Below, piece by piece: positions 11,401 to 22,524 of a stretch of 64,000 bases of DNA. The DNA comes from Nephrocerus scutellatus (Eukaryota > Arthropoda > Insecta > Diptera > Pipunculidae). Every line of letters starts with the position of its first letter. The first letter of the stretch is position 1. The translations under genes and the position numbers were made by a program. The notes under the pieces are model-generated. The model saw nothing but the letters and a program-made list of their open reading frames with translations. It was not told the origin of the DNA and made no database searches. The DNA is taken from the NCBI GenBank assembly GCA_947095585.1, contig OX352761.1:110595890-110659889 (forward strand), written 5' to 3'.

Positions 11401-11974
11401 GTTTACACTCGGCGGTAAATATCAGAATTGGGATAAGACATGCCTATTTCAACGCCCACTTTTACTTGCGTTAAAAAAGGACCAAAGTATTGAATTAATC
11501 AGAAAAACCAAAAAATTAAGGCACCCAAAAAGGCCGTTTTCTCGACGCTTCCCTAAAAAAGCATCAACAATAAATGTCGGTTGAGATGTTTACATGGATG
11601 TTCTTTCAGGAAAATTATTTATAGAAGAATGCGAAGAATTGAATAGATTTTGAGGCTTGCACGTCAAAGAGTTGAAATACCTGCCATAAAAACTGACCCT
11701 TTGTTGCTCTAACTCAAAAAATGTTTTACCGCTTTTGTAGTAAGCTCTTTACCGCCAACAATATGACACTTTTAGAAGGTGTGCACGCCAACGAAGTCTG
11801 GTACCTCACATACAAATTGACCAACGTATTTCGCCTTTTCTAATTTTTCGGTTCAATAGAAAAATTTTTTTTTATAACGGATAAATAAGGTCAAAAATAA
11901 GGACATAACAATTTTGTATTTAAACGTAATTGAGATATCGGGCTGAAATCTATTCCGGATATAGTACACATGTT
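11401..11974. other. Stretch without recognised gene
   Basis: AT-rich sequence between a LINE scrap and the mariner-superfamily relic. It probably contains the decayed 3' end of the latter, but no terminal inverted repeat was identified. Confidence 0.35.
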
Positions 11975-12735
11975 AAATTTATGTGTGGAGTTCGATCTCA
12001 TTCATATGACCACCGCGAGTATGTTTGCAGCGATCGATTCTTTGGAGCCAATTTTCCACCACTCTTCCACACATATCGGCCGGAACGTTGGCAATTACGC
12101 GTTCGATATTCTTCCTCAGCTCCTCTAACGTTCTTGGCTTGTTGACATAAGCCAACGACTTAACGTAAACCCATAAAAAGGAATCCAACGGCGTTAAAAC
12201 GCATTAGCGAGCTGGCCATTCGACCGGACCATTTCTCGCGATTACACAATTACCGAACTTCCCTGTCTTCAGCTGTTTGACCAGCTGTGTGGCATGTGGT
12301 ACCATCTGTCACTGATGTAAAGCCCCCCCAATTCTAGCCAAATATAGTCTTCCAACATGGCACGATAGCGAACTCCATTAAGCCCGGTCCAATCACATTC
12401 CGACGTGAAATCCACACCACACACTTGTTGTGAATGCAATGGAGTCTCTTGAAGCACATGTGGGTTTGTTGCTGTCCAATAACGCATATTTTGCTTATTG
12501 ACAAAGCCATTAAGTCAAACGCGAACTTCATCGCTGAAGATGATTTTTCAATTAAATTCAGAGCACAATCGGAGAAGTTTCGGCGCTTCAAATGATCAAG
12601 AGGATTCAGTTCTTAAGTGAATTTGATCTTTTAAGAGTGTATGCCAAGATCTTTATGCTAAATTCGCCACAATTTGAACTCATCATTCTTTAAGTGGGAC
12701 GAACCCTGCTTGCCTAGCTTTCGCGCCATTAAGCA
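11975..12735 (-). pseudogene. mariner-superfamily (IS630/Tc1-mariner) transposase relic, copy 1
   Basis: On the minus strand the catalytic half of a transposase is readable in pieces. They are FKLWRI..HKDLGIHS.KIK (N-terminal side), ELNPLDHLKRRNFSDCAL, the first catalytic block IIFSDEVRV.LNGFVNKQNM, MRYWTATNPHVLQETPLH, then DSFLWVYVKSLAYVNKPRTL and VVENWLQRIDRCKHTRGGH at the C-terminus. These are landmarks of the family whose proteins end in GGHLxEIIF. The part holding the second Asp and the NWPPRSCDLTPLDY block is decayed and there are several stops. The same subfamily recurs on the plus strand at 47690-48620. Confidence 0.82.
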
Positions 12736-12739
12736 TGCT

Positions 12740-13560
12740 CATGAGCTAAGTCTATTTAGCGGTTCTTGTAAAACCGTAAGTCCCCTCTGTTCATCCCCAG
12801 AACGAGCTGGGTCCTGAGACCGGTCCACCTTACGGTCGGCCTTATTGTCTGTGGGCACGGACAGCTCACGCGGTACCAACGCGACCTTGGTGAGATCTGA
12901 CATCAAGGGATTCAGTTCGATCAGTATGAGTACCTGGGCGTAGGTACACTACAGCCTTGGCAGCACATCGTCCGGAACCTCGTACCCTATCATTTGTCAC
13001 TAGGACATCTGCTATCTCCTAAGCCGTGTAGAATATAACTATTCCGTCTGTCCCAATCACAGTTTCCCGTGGGGTCCAATTGCAGCATAATATCTAACCG
13101 TTATGTTGCAGGACTTGAACACAGTATAATAAGAAACGGTTTCTCCCGAGCTAATTAGTAAATAAAAAAGAGTTTGCTTAATACCGCAAGGTGGGAAAGC
13201 ACGGGGCTCAATCTCCAACTCTACCAAGACTCGTGTCCCAATCACAGACCTGTACGAATTTTACGCCACTAAATACAAAGACTTTCCCATAAGGTAATTC
13301 TAAGTACCGGTAGTCCACTTCGGGTCGCAAAGTACGAAAACACTACTTATCCCGAGCATACTCTAAGCACCCGCGACCATTGATTAATATCCCGTGTTCA
13401 AGTCCTGCACCATTCCACATAAGATTTTATGCTGCAGATCGACCCCACGGGGACCACAATTTGGACTGATAGATTCCCTGGTGAACGGCGTGGAATCAAC
13501 TGAATTGGCTCATTTTGAACTGAAGCACTTACAGCTGCGATGTTTGCGGTACTTCAACCA
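12740..13560. repeat. GC-richer repetitive segment with internal inverted repeat
   Basis: Base composition is markedly more GC-rich than the neighbours, with no open frame beyond 62 codons. Segment 13052-13125 (CCCGTGGGGTCC..TGCAGGACTTGAACAC) is repeated in inverse orientation at about 13388-13470, at roughly 75-80% by eye, and GTCCCAATCACAG occurs at about 13052 and 13233. This suggests a fold-back or nested transposon rather than a gene. Class unknown. Confidence 0.5.
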
Positions 13561-13744
13561 GTGCGTTGTCTAACTGGAACAGAAATATTCAATAGTGAAT
13601 ATTTTGACTGGAATTTATCCAATATAGCACGCACATGCTGCCTGGTGGGACGATTATTACGACCGAAAATTGAAGCAAGCGCTTTTAAAGTTGCGACGAC
13701 CGACTCAGAATTTCGGTAGTAATCTAAATAAATAAAAATGAAAC
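13561..13744. other. Short unassigned stretch
   Basis: No feature seen apart from ordinary AT-rich sequence leading into the dispersed repeat. Confidence 0.4.
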
Positions 13745-14100
13745 TGTAAGCGCATCACTTGAGAACGGCTGGACATATTTGGACATATTCGGCTAATTTT
13801 TATTTAAAAAAGTTCGCCGTGGTCCGAATAAGAAAGAAAAATTTGAAAAGTTTCCCGAAAAATTGGAAAATTCAGGAAAAACTGAAAGTGCTTTTTTCGA
13901 TGGGATTTTTGTATGAACTTGCGACTATAACTCACGATTCGAACGCGTATATATTTTTGCCGATATAAGTGTCGATTCTATAGTTTTCTGGGTCGCTGAG
14001 GTGTTCAATGGGTGGAGGGAGGCCAGTGGGCCGGAGCATAGTGGGTGGGTGGTCAGCTGGGTGGTGGTCAGTGATATGGGGCGGCAGCCGAGAAACGCCG
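13745..14100 (+). repeat. Dispersed repeat, copy 2
   Basis: Begins with CTGTAAGCGCATCACTTGAG and GAACGGCTGGACATATTTGG, a phrase style common at ends of non-autonomous insect transposons. It shares about 150 bases with 1186-1335 and then continues into GATATAAGTGTCGA..TCGCTGAGGTG and a GGTGGGTGG-rich tract. The latter is related to the units of the 26.9-27.9 kb array, so this copy links the two repeat groups. Confidence 0.6.
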
Positions 14101-15008
14101 GGTGCTTGCGTTAGTTTTTAAAAATTTCCAAACGTTTCTCGTTCGTGAACTTCACCATGATAAAAATATAAACCTTGACTGACCTTTTGACATTGACAGA
14201 TCATAAAAAATTTTAAGGATGCGTTTGTAATAAAATAAAAAATTATAAAACCCCTTTATCTTCAAATAAATGATAGCAAATTTGATCGACAGTCTTAAAG
14301 TGATGTTATTTAATTCGTAAATGAACTGAAAACGTTATCAATGCCCGAAGCATAAACTATTCTGCACCTAGAAAGAAGATCTTTCCAGAGGTGAAAATAA
14401 CATCCCGTCGAATCTTCCCAAACAGCTAGAAGAAAGAACCTATCATCCTATAAAAAGTATGAGGAGCTCGTTGTTTGAAATTCGGTATAAATTTTACTGA
14501 CAAAACTGTTATACTCAAAAAGTCCGATAAAATTGCTTAAAATTAATCAAATAATATGACAATTTCATCAGCAACATGTTTTAAAATGATTCGCTGATTG
14601 TCCAAAATTATTTTCTTCACTTTTTCAACGTTGTCATCGTAGCGACCTCTTCAACGACACTATAAGCGTCTTTGAGAAGAGCATACCACATGTAATCGCT
14701 TTTTTATTCATAGAAAATCAACGTTCTACAGTTCCAATACATTCGTTCAACTTTTAGGTTAAAATTTAATTTGAATTAAATTTTACCACAAGTAAAAAAT
14801 CATCGTTCATGAGTGGTGTAACCCTTCAGTCAACAATTAAGTACCTATGCAACCAATATGCAAGATTCGTCAGGGAAGTGTAGTGCACCGAGCAATATAA
14901 AAATTTACAATTGGAGACACGATGTCCGAAAAATTAAAATATTCTGCTTGTTTTTTTTCCAAACATCGTCTACAATGTGCAGACTTGAAGCAGATGAAAT
15001 CATTTTCC
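14101..15008. other. Stretch without recognised gene
   Basis: AT-rich. A 64-codon minus-strand frame (14870-15064) straddles the junction of the large tandem duplication and is probably accidental. Nothing else seen. Confidence 0.4.
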
Positions 15009-15651
15009 ACACTGACTGACTGAGTCACATAAAAGAAATCGAAAATATTTCTCAGAATTCCCAATTTATTAAGTGATATCTTATGATTTGCGCGTTTCCA
15101 AATTACTTAATTTAAGCTAATTTAAGTATTGAAACTATTTAACCGAAACAAAGTGAGGACAATTCGCAGCTGTTTAATGCAAAGCGAAGCGTTTCTCCAC
15201 CTCTTTTATTAAACTGTTTATCAGAACTGCAATTCATAAAACAGGCAATCAATTTCAGTTTTGCAATGATTGTTATTTTTTCTCAATCGTTGGCGCAATA
15301 TTTTTGTTTTTATTTAAATGATGATGGATATTTTTGTTAGCAATAACATGGGTGGAAAAAGTCTTCTTTACTTTGGCCATCGGCCAATTTGAGGAGAATT
15401 ATTTGCGCAAACAAAAATTCTTCTGGTCAAGAAGGAAGACAAAACTCGACGGCCGACTGGGCATGCAAAAGGCAAAACAAATTTATTGGTTGCTGTTTGA
15501 CATTTTTAAAAATTATTAAGTTCTTCATTCTAATTCAGTATAGGATATTAATGTTTTTCAAAATAACAATAAAATGCTATACAGAGCCTCATGAACCATG
15601 AGAACAACTGAATGGATGCATAGGTACTATAAGATTTAATCAGAATTAGTC

Positions 15652-16108
15652 GATGTAGTAAAATCCTTAAAAGTTAGTAGTTAGTTATACAGGGTGTTGT
15701 ATTTGGCATTCGTATATTGTATAATATGTGACGTGATACGAAGAAGAAATCGGAAATCGGAGTGAGAGAGTGGGATAGTCAGAGAGATAGCAAGATAACC
15801 CAAATGGATGTGGACCACAAAATTAATTAAAAAAATTCTCATGTAAATTCTCTAATGCGAGATACATATGTGTGAAATGTGTGATGTAGTAAAATCCTTA
15901 AAAGTTAGTAGTTAGTTATACAGGGTGTTGTATTTGGCATTCGTATATTGTATAATATGTGACGTGATACGAAGATGAAATCGGAAATCGGAGTGAGAGA
16001 GTGGGATAGTCAGAGAGATAGCAAGATAACCCAAATGGATGTGGACCACAAAATTAATTAAAAAAATTCTCATGTAAATTCTCTAATGCGAGATACATAT
16101 GTGTGAAA
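15652..16108 (+). repeat. Nested tandem duplication, period 231 bp (in unit 1)
   Basis: The 226-bp sequences 15652-15877 and 15883-16108 differ at one position that I can see (GAAGAAGAAATC against GAAGATGAAATC). They start GATGTAGTAAAATCC and end GTGTGAAA. The same pair with the same single difference occurs at 18764-18989 and 18995-19220, so this duplication predates the 3.1-kb one. Confidence 0.93.
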
Positions 16109-17129
16109 CGTTCGAATCGAGTTTATTTTTAAAAAATTTATATGGGAGCCCCTCTGCCCTGGGGCCCGATTTGTCACAAAAAGTTTATAAAATTTGAATA
16201 AAATCATCTCATCTTCCACCTTAAGTAACAAGATGTCTTCTTTAGGTCTTTAATTTTTAAGCCTTCGTCATGAAATTCAATATATAGTCTTTATCCGCGA
16301 GTTACTATGCGGTACTGTTGACTGTGGTAAAATTATTTTTCAGCTAATAACGTATGCTCCTGAACGTAGTTTAAGAGTTAGGAACTTTTTATATTTAGAA
16401 CTTCACAAGATTCCACCAGGCATATATATATTTTTTTTTTTGAGCCATTATTTAACAATTTGTGTATTAACCTTAACATACAGATATATGTCACCGGGGC
16501 GTTTTTTTATAGACCTTTTTGAGTTCTACAACTTTTCTATAGAAAGACATTAAATATCTCGTTCGTAAAAAACGCATTCGCTCGAAAGTTTTTCGTCGAT
16601 TTTATTTATTAAGTAACAAAATTGGTCGCCACGAAAGGCCCTTTTATTCAAACGGGGAAAATATATAGCCTATGTTAACCCTGAAAGTCCATTCTAAATA
16701 GTGGTTTAAGAATTTTTGAAATCGGTCCAGTAGTTTCGAATCCTATGATAAATCGCAATGGATCTACATACTGCATACTAAAAATTGGAACTTTTATGTA
16801 GCATACTTTTAGGCTGTAAGACTATTAGATTATTTGAAATTTGAAATGTAACCGCCTGTAAGTTTGAATCATTACGTACTGGTCAAAAAAGGTGTCAAAC
16901 CGGTTTGTGAGGTTTGCCCGGTTTTTATAAGAAGATGACTCATTACATATAAGTGTCGTTAATTGTTAATAAGGGAATAATGCTACAGTTTTCTGGTCTT
17001 TTCTCGATATTTCTGTCTTTTAAATTGGAAGTTTCTGGAAGCTTTTGATTAAATAAAAATACCATGACAGTTCGACCTACTCACGCGCCATCTGTCAAAA
17101 GAACAATATTTAAAAAAATCACCTTTAGA

Positions 17130-17400
17130 AGAATCAGTCTTTCCAACTACAGAAATCAAACGAAGAATCAGTGTAGCCAATCGCTGTTTCTTTGGGCTAT
17201 GGAGGAAATAGAGTGGTAAGCCCTCTTTCGGACTAATAAGAAGACTCTGTATAAGACTTTAATCATCCCAGTCCTGCTCTATGGCGCTGAAGCATCAAAG
17301 TCTCACGAAGATATCCTTGGTCGTTTCGAACGAAAAATTCTTCGGACGATTTTTAGACTAATTTGCTATTACATTGACCTAGACGGTAACTAGATACTAG
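17130..17400 (+). pseudogene. RTE-like LINE C-terminal fragment inside unit 1
   Basis: Reads EIKRRISVANRCFFGL, then TLYKTLIIPVLLYGAEA and ILGRFERKILRTIFRL in another frame. These are C-terminal RT signatures of RTE-like LINEs (YKTLIRPVLTYGAE, FERKILR). The sequence is distinct from families B and C. Duplicated exactly at 20242-20512. Confidence 0.75.
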
Positions 17401-18120
17401 ACGTTTGACATGGCTAGGATTGGTTTTGAATTCAGAGCGGATGGACTTTAAAGCTCCTGCACGCAGAGTCTTCTAATCTAATCCAGAGGGACAGCGCACT
17501 ATAGAAATACATCGCCTCTTAGATACCTGCAAAGACCTGCGCACAACTGGAGGTAGTTAGCAAAAGTTAATTGAATAGTAAGTAAGTAATTGAAAGATGA
17601 AGGCTAATAAGCCACAAACACTATTTCCGACAAGCAAAATAGGCTACATTTAGAAAAATCTGTTTCAGTTTCCTTTTCAGTAAAAAAAAAAGCCAAACAA
17701 CTTATCAACAAACTGAACTACATTGAAGAGTGCCTAATTGCCCAACTCCATTCAAAAAATTCTAACTTAAAAGACCATTAAAAAACTATTAGCGACTCAG
17801 CGTCTCTTTCTTTGTTGTTTTCTTCCTACAAACGAGAAGCAAAATCGATAGGGGAGAGCAAAATGCAACACAATTTGTGTACGGTGCACTCCAGTTTCTC
17901 ATTTTCTATCCCCATCCACCCAACCAGCAATTTCTTCAGCAGGTTGTTGACATCTTCGATGCAACATTTAGAGCAAAGCCAAATTGTACGGAACTAGTGC
18001 ATGTGCAGCAAGCAGCAAAAAAAAAATTGACATCGCTTTGAAAGAAGATAAAGAAAAACATTGCAGCTAATAATGAAAATGACAACTTTTACCCACCGAA
18101 GTTACTCCCTATTTCCATGC

Positions 18121-21100
18121 ACACTGACTGACTGAGTCACATAAAAGAAATCGAAAATATTTCTCAGAATTCCCAATTTATTAAGTGATATCTTATGATT
18201 TGCGCGTTTCCAAATTACTTAATTTAAGCTAATTTAAGTATTGAAACTATTTAACCGAAACAAAGTGAGGACAATTCGCAGCTGTTTAATGCAAAGCGAA
18301 GCGTTTCTCCACCTCTTTTATTAAACTGTTTATCAGAACTGCAATTCATAAAACAGGCAATCAATTTCAGTTTTGCAATGATTGTTATTTTTTCTCAATC
18401 GTTGGCGCAATATTTTTGTTTTTATTTAAATGATGATGGATATTTTTGTTAGCAATAACATGGGTGGAAAAAGTCTTCTTTACTTTGGCCATCGGCCAAT
18501 TTGAGGAGAATTATTTGCGCAAACAAAAATTCTTCTGGTCAAGAAGGAAGACAAAACTCGACGGCCGACTGGGCATGCAAAAGGCAAAACAAATTTATTG
18601 GTTGCTGTTTGACATTTTTAAAAATTATTAAGTTCTTCATTCTAATTCAGTATAGGATATTAATGTTTTTCAAAATAACAATAAAATGCTATACAGAGCC
18701 TCATGAACCATGAGAACAACTGAATGGATGCATAGGTACTATAAGATTTAATCAGAATTAGTCGATGTAGTAAAATCCTTAAAAGTTAGTAGTTAGTTAT
18801 ACAGGGTGTTGTATTTGGCATTCGTATATTGTATAATATGTGACGTGATACGAAGAAGAAATCGGAAATCGGAGTGAGAGAGTGGGATAGTCAGAGAGAT
18901 AGCAAGATAACCCAAATGGATGTGGACCACAAAATTAATTAAAAAAATTCTCATGTAAATTCTCTAATGCGAGATACATATGTGTGAAATGTGTGATGTA
19001 GTAAAATCCTTAAAAGTTAGTAGTTAGTTATACAGGGTGTTGTATTTGGCATTCGTATATTGTATAATATGTGACGTGATACGAAGATGAAATCGGAAAT
19101 CGGAGTGAGAGAGTGGGATAGTCAGAGAGATAGCAAGATAACCCAAATGGATGTGGACCACAAAATTAATTAAAAAAATTCTCATGTAAATTCTCTAATG
19201 CGAGATACATATGTGTGAAACGTTCGAATCGAGTTTATTTTTAAAAAATTTATATGGGAGCCCCTCTGCCCTGGGGCCCGATTTGTCACAAAAAGTTTAT
19301 AAAATTTGAATAAAATCATCTCATCTTCCACCTTAAGTAACAAGATGTCTTCTTTAGGTCTTTAATTTTTAAGCCTTCGTCATGAAATTCAATATATAGT
19401 CTTTATCCGCGAGTTACTATGCGGTACTGTTGACTGTGGTAAAATTATTTTTCAGCTAATAACGTATGCTCCTGAACGTAGTTTAAGAGTTAGGAACTTT
19501 TTATATTTAGAACTTCACAAGATTCCACCAGGCATATATATATTTTTTTTTTTGAGCCATTATTTAACAATTTGTGTATTAACCTTAACATACAGATATA
19601 TGTCACCGGGGCGTTTTTTTATAGACCTTTTTGAGTTCTACAACTTTTCTATAGAAAGACATTAAATATCTCGTTCGTAAAAAACGCATTCGCTCGAAAG
19701 TTTTTCGTCGATTTTATTTATTAAGTAACAAAATTGGTCGCCACGAAAGGCCCTTTTATTCAAACGGGGAAAATATATAGCCTATGTTAACCCTGAAAGT
19801 CCATTCTAAATAGTGGTTTAAGAATTTTTGAAATCGGTCCAGTAGTTTCGAATCCTATGATAAATCGCAATGGATCTACATACTGCATACTAAAAATTGG
19901 AACTTTTATGTAGCATACTTTTAGGCTGTAAGACTATTAGATTATTTGAAATTTGAAATGTAACCGCCTGTAAGTTTGAATCATTACGTACTGGTCAAAA
20001 AAGGTGTCAAACCGGTTTGTGAGGTTTGCCCGGTTTTTATAAGAAGATGACTCATTACATATAAGTGTCGTTAATTGTTAATAAGGGAATAATGCTACAG
20101 TTTTCTGGTCTTTTCTCGATATTTCTGTCTTTTAAATTGGAAGTTTCTGGAAGCTTTTGATTAAATAAAAATACCATGACAGTTCGACCTACTCACGCGC
20201 CATCTGTCAAAAGAACAATATTTAAAAAAATCACCTTTAGAAGAATCAGTCTTTCCAACTACAGAAATCAAACGAAGAATCAGTGTAGCCAATCGCTGTT
20301 TCTTTGGGCTATGGAGGAAATAGAGTGGTAAGCCCTCTTTCGGACTAATAAGAAGACTCTGTATAAGACTTTAATCATCCCAGTCCTGCTCTATGGCGCT
20401 GAAGCATCAAAGTCTCACGAAGATATCCTTGGTCGTTTCGAACGAAAAATTCTTCGGACGATTTTTAGACTAATTTGCTATTACATTGACCTAGACGGTA
20501 ACTAGATACTAGACGTTTGACATGGCTAGGATTGGTTTTGAATTCAGAGCGGATGGACTTTAAAGCTCCTGCACGCAGAGTCTTCTAATCTAATCCAGAG
20601 GGACAGCGCACTATAGAAATACATCGCCTCTTAGATACCTGCAAAGACCTGCGCACAACTGGAGGTAGTTAGCAAAAGTTAATTGAATAGTAAGTAAGTA
20701 ATTGAAAGATGAAGGCTAATAAGCCACAAACACTATTTCCGACAAGCAAAATAGGCTACATTTAGAAAAATCTGTTTCAGTTTCCTTTTCAGTAAAAAAA
20801 AAAGCCAAACAACTTATCAACAAACTGAACTACATTGAAGAGTGCCTAATTGCCCAACTCCATTCAAAAAATTCTAACTTAAAAGACCATTAAAAAACTA
20901 TTAGCGACTCAGCGTCTCTTTCTTTGTTGTTTTCTTCCTACAAACGAGAAGCAAAATCGATAGGGGAGAGCAAAATGCAACACAATTTGTGTACGGTGCA
21001 CTCCAGTTTCTCATTTTCTATCCCCATCCACCCAACCAGCAATTTCTTCAGCAGGTTGTTGACATCTTCGATGCAACATTTAGAGCAAAGCCAAATTGTA

Positions 21101-21232
21101 CGGAACTAGTGCATGTGCAGCAAGCAGCAAAAAAAAAATTGACATCGCTTTGAAAGAAGATAAAGAAAAACATTGCAGCTAATAATGAAAATGACAACTT
21201 TTACCCACCGAAGTTACTCCCTATTTCCATGC
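18121..21232 (+). repeat. Large tandem duplication, unit 2 (3,112 bp)
   Basis: Second head-to-tail copy of 15009-18120, offset exactly 3,112 bp, ending at ATTTCCATGC (21232), after which the sequence becomes unique. It holds the same contents: nested repeats 18764-18989/18995-19220, an LTR-like piece at about 19852-20162 and an RT fragment at 20242-20512. The lack of divergence means either a very recent duplication or an assembly artefact. Confidence 0.93.
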
Positions 21233-21534
21233 TGATAAAGAAAGAGGAACAAAGTTTGATTCAGTATTGGATGGATGTATGTGTATTTAGATACATATAC
21301 CGTCTACTTTTGTTACTGTACTAAGAAGGTAAATCGGGTGTTTCCCCCTTTCGTTTTGGTTTTGTTTTGTTTTGCCAAAGTTACCATGCAACTTCCATCG
21401 TTATGCGTCACCGAAGAAATCGCCAGTCGGCAAACTTTGTTGTGAAGTACTCTCATACACTAAATCGACCATAAATTGCACAATGATTTTTCCCTCGAGG
21501 CATCATATTATCCCAATGACTGTGCCACATATCT

Positions 21535-21789
21535 CTATACTACATCACACTGCGTCATCGGTCCTCCGCCGGCGACGTTAACCGATTCTCTGGCAAGACT
21601 CGTATAACCTTTTTCTATAGACGTTGAGGGATGCGATTGCACTTTGCTATTATTATTTGTGTGCTGACAAGTCATTTGCCTATGCGCCTTCAAACAGACC
21701 TCCCCGTGAGAGCAGTTATAGACGAGTGGTGGTCGGACGGACTCTATATTGGGAACAATTGAGCAACTGCCGATAGCGCCGCCCGCCAT
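21535..21789 (-). CDS. Hypothetical small open frame or first exon
   Basis: Minus-strand frame of 84 codons from an ATG in good context (ACCATGGCGGGC) at 21789 to TAG; a longer in-frame version starts at 21801. The predicted protein begins MAGGAIGSCSIVPN, has four cysteines and several His/Asn/Ser residues, and shows no domain I know. It stands out because GC content is near 50% in an AT-rich area and because it is not part of a recognised repeat. It could be a first coding exon (GAG|GTCTGT is one possible donor) or chance. No downstream exon is identified, so the call is weak. Confidence 0.22.
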   Translation of the reverse strand: MAGGAIGSCSIVPNIESVRPPLVYNCSHGEVCLKAHRQMTCQHTNNNSKVQSHPSTSIEKGYTSLARESVNVAGGGPMTQCDVV

Positions 21790-21894
21790 GGTCATAAACA
21801 TAAAATCAAATTATATTTTTCGTTTAACTTTTAGTTGGAAATGGGGGAACTCTTTCTTTAACGGTGACGTATTCTACAGAAAATGTTGGCCTTA

Positions 21895-22500
21895 AAAAGT
21901 TTTTTTTTTAATTCTCTATATAAACTTTGCGTCCGGATGTGTTTGTTTGTTTGTCGCCAAATCTTGTGATTGGTTTTTAATCCACTTCTTAAAGCCTGGT
22001 TTTAATTAAACTTTCCACACATGTGTATCTTTGATGACAACACTTTCTATTGTGATTGGAAGTGATCGGGTTCCAAGGTTGAGTTACTTTTGAAAATAAT
22101 TTATATTAGAGCATAAATTATTTTCAAAATTAACCCGATTTTATAAAATATTTTGTATCTTCGATCACAACACTTTCTATAAATTTGGAACTGATTTGGC
22201 CTCGGGGATTCCCATAAAATTTTTTTTAAATTAGCCCGATTTTATTTAAACTTTGCACACATGTGTGCATCTCCGATTATTAAATTCTCTATATTAACTT
22301 CGCGTCGGCATGGTTCGGCCTGTCGTTCGTTCGTTCGGTGGTGGAATCTTGCGATCAATTTTTAACACACTTCCCAAAGCCTGATTTTATTGAAACTTTA
22401 CATACATAAGTATTTCCGGTGACAACATTTTCTATTTAAATTTGGAAGTGATCGGGCCCTGGGGTCAGTGGCTCCCATACAAAATTTTAAAATAATAAAT
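21895..22500 (+). repeat. Dispersed repeat in two diverged tandem units
   Basis: Two units of about 370 bp begin TTCTCTATATAAACTTTGCG (about 21912) and TTCTCTATATTAACTTCGCG (about 22286). Both continue through GTTTGTCGCC/GTTCGTTCG, CCCGATTTTATT..AAACTTT and TGACAACA.TTTCTAT to GGAAGTGATCGGG. A related piece lies inverted inside each 3.1-kb unit (GGGGCCCGATTTGTCACAAA). This is a transposon-derived family with no coding capacity seen. Confidence 0.65.
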
Positions 22501-22524
22501 CAAATATCAAAAATCAAAAATAAT

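Larger units (their letters stand above)
15009..18120 (+). repeat. Large tandem duplication, unit 1 (3,112 bp)
   Basis: This unit starts ACACTGACTGACTGAG and is followed head-to-tail by a second copy. Every stretch I compared is identical, including homopolymers and an 11-T run. It contains: two open frames of 60-70 codons at 15334-15601 with no homology; a nested duplication (15652-15877 and 15883-16108); an inverted piece of the 21.9-22.5 kb repeat family (about 16138-16260); a truncated LTR-like piece (about 16740-17050) related to the LTR at 57950-58561; and a dead RTE-like RT C-terminus (about 17130-17400). Only one base (C) is shared at the junction. Confidence 0.93.

Noticed and set aside
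15334..15601. Duplicated 60-70 codon frames as a duplicated gene
   Set aside because: Two overlapping frames compete, no domain or splice context, and the identity is explained by the 3.1-kb duplication.
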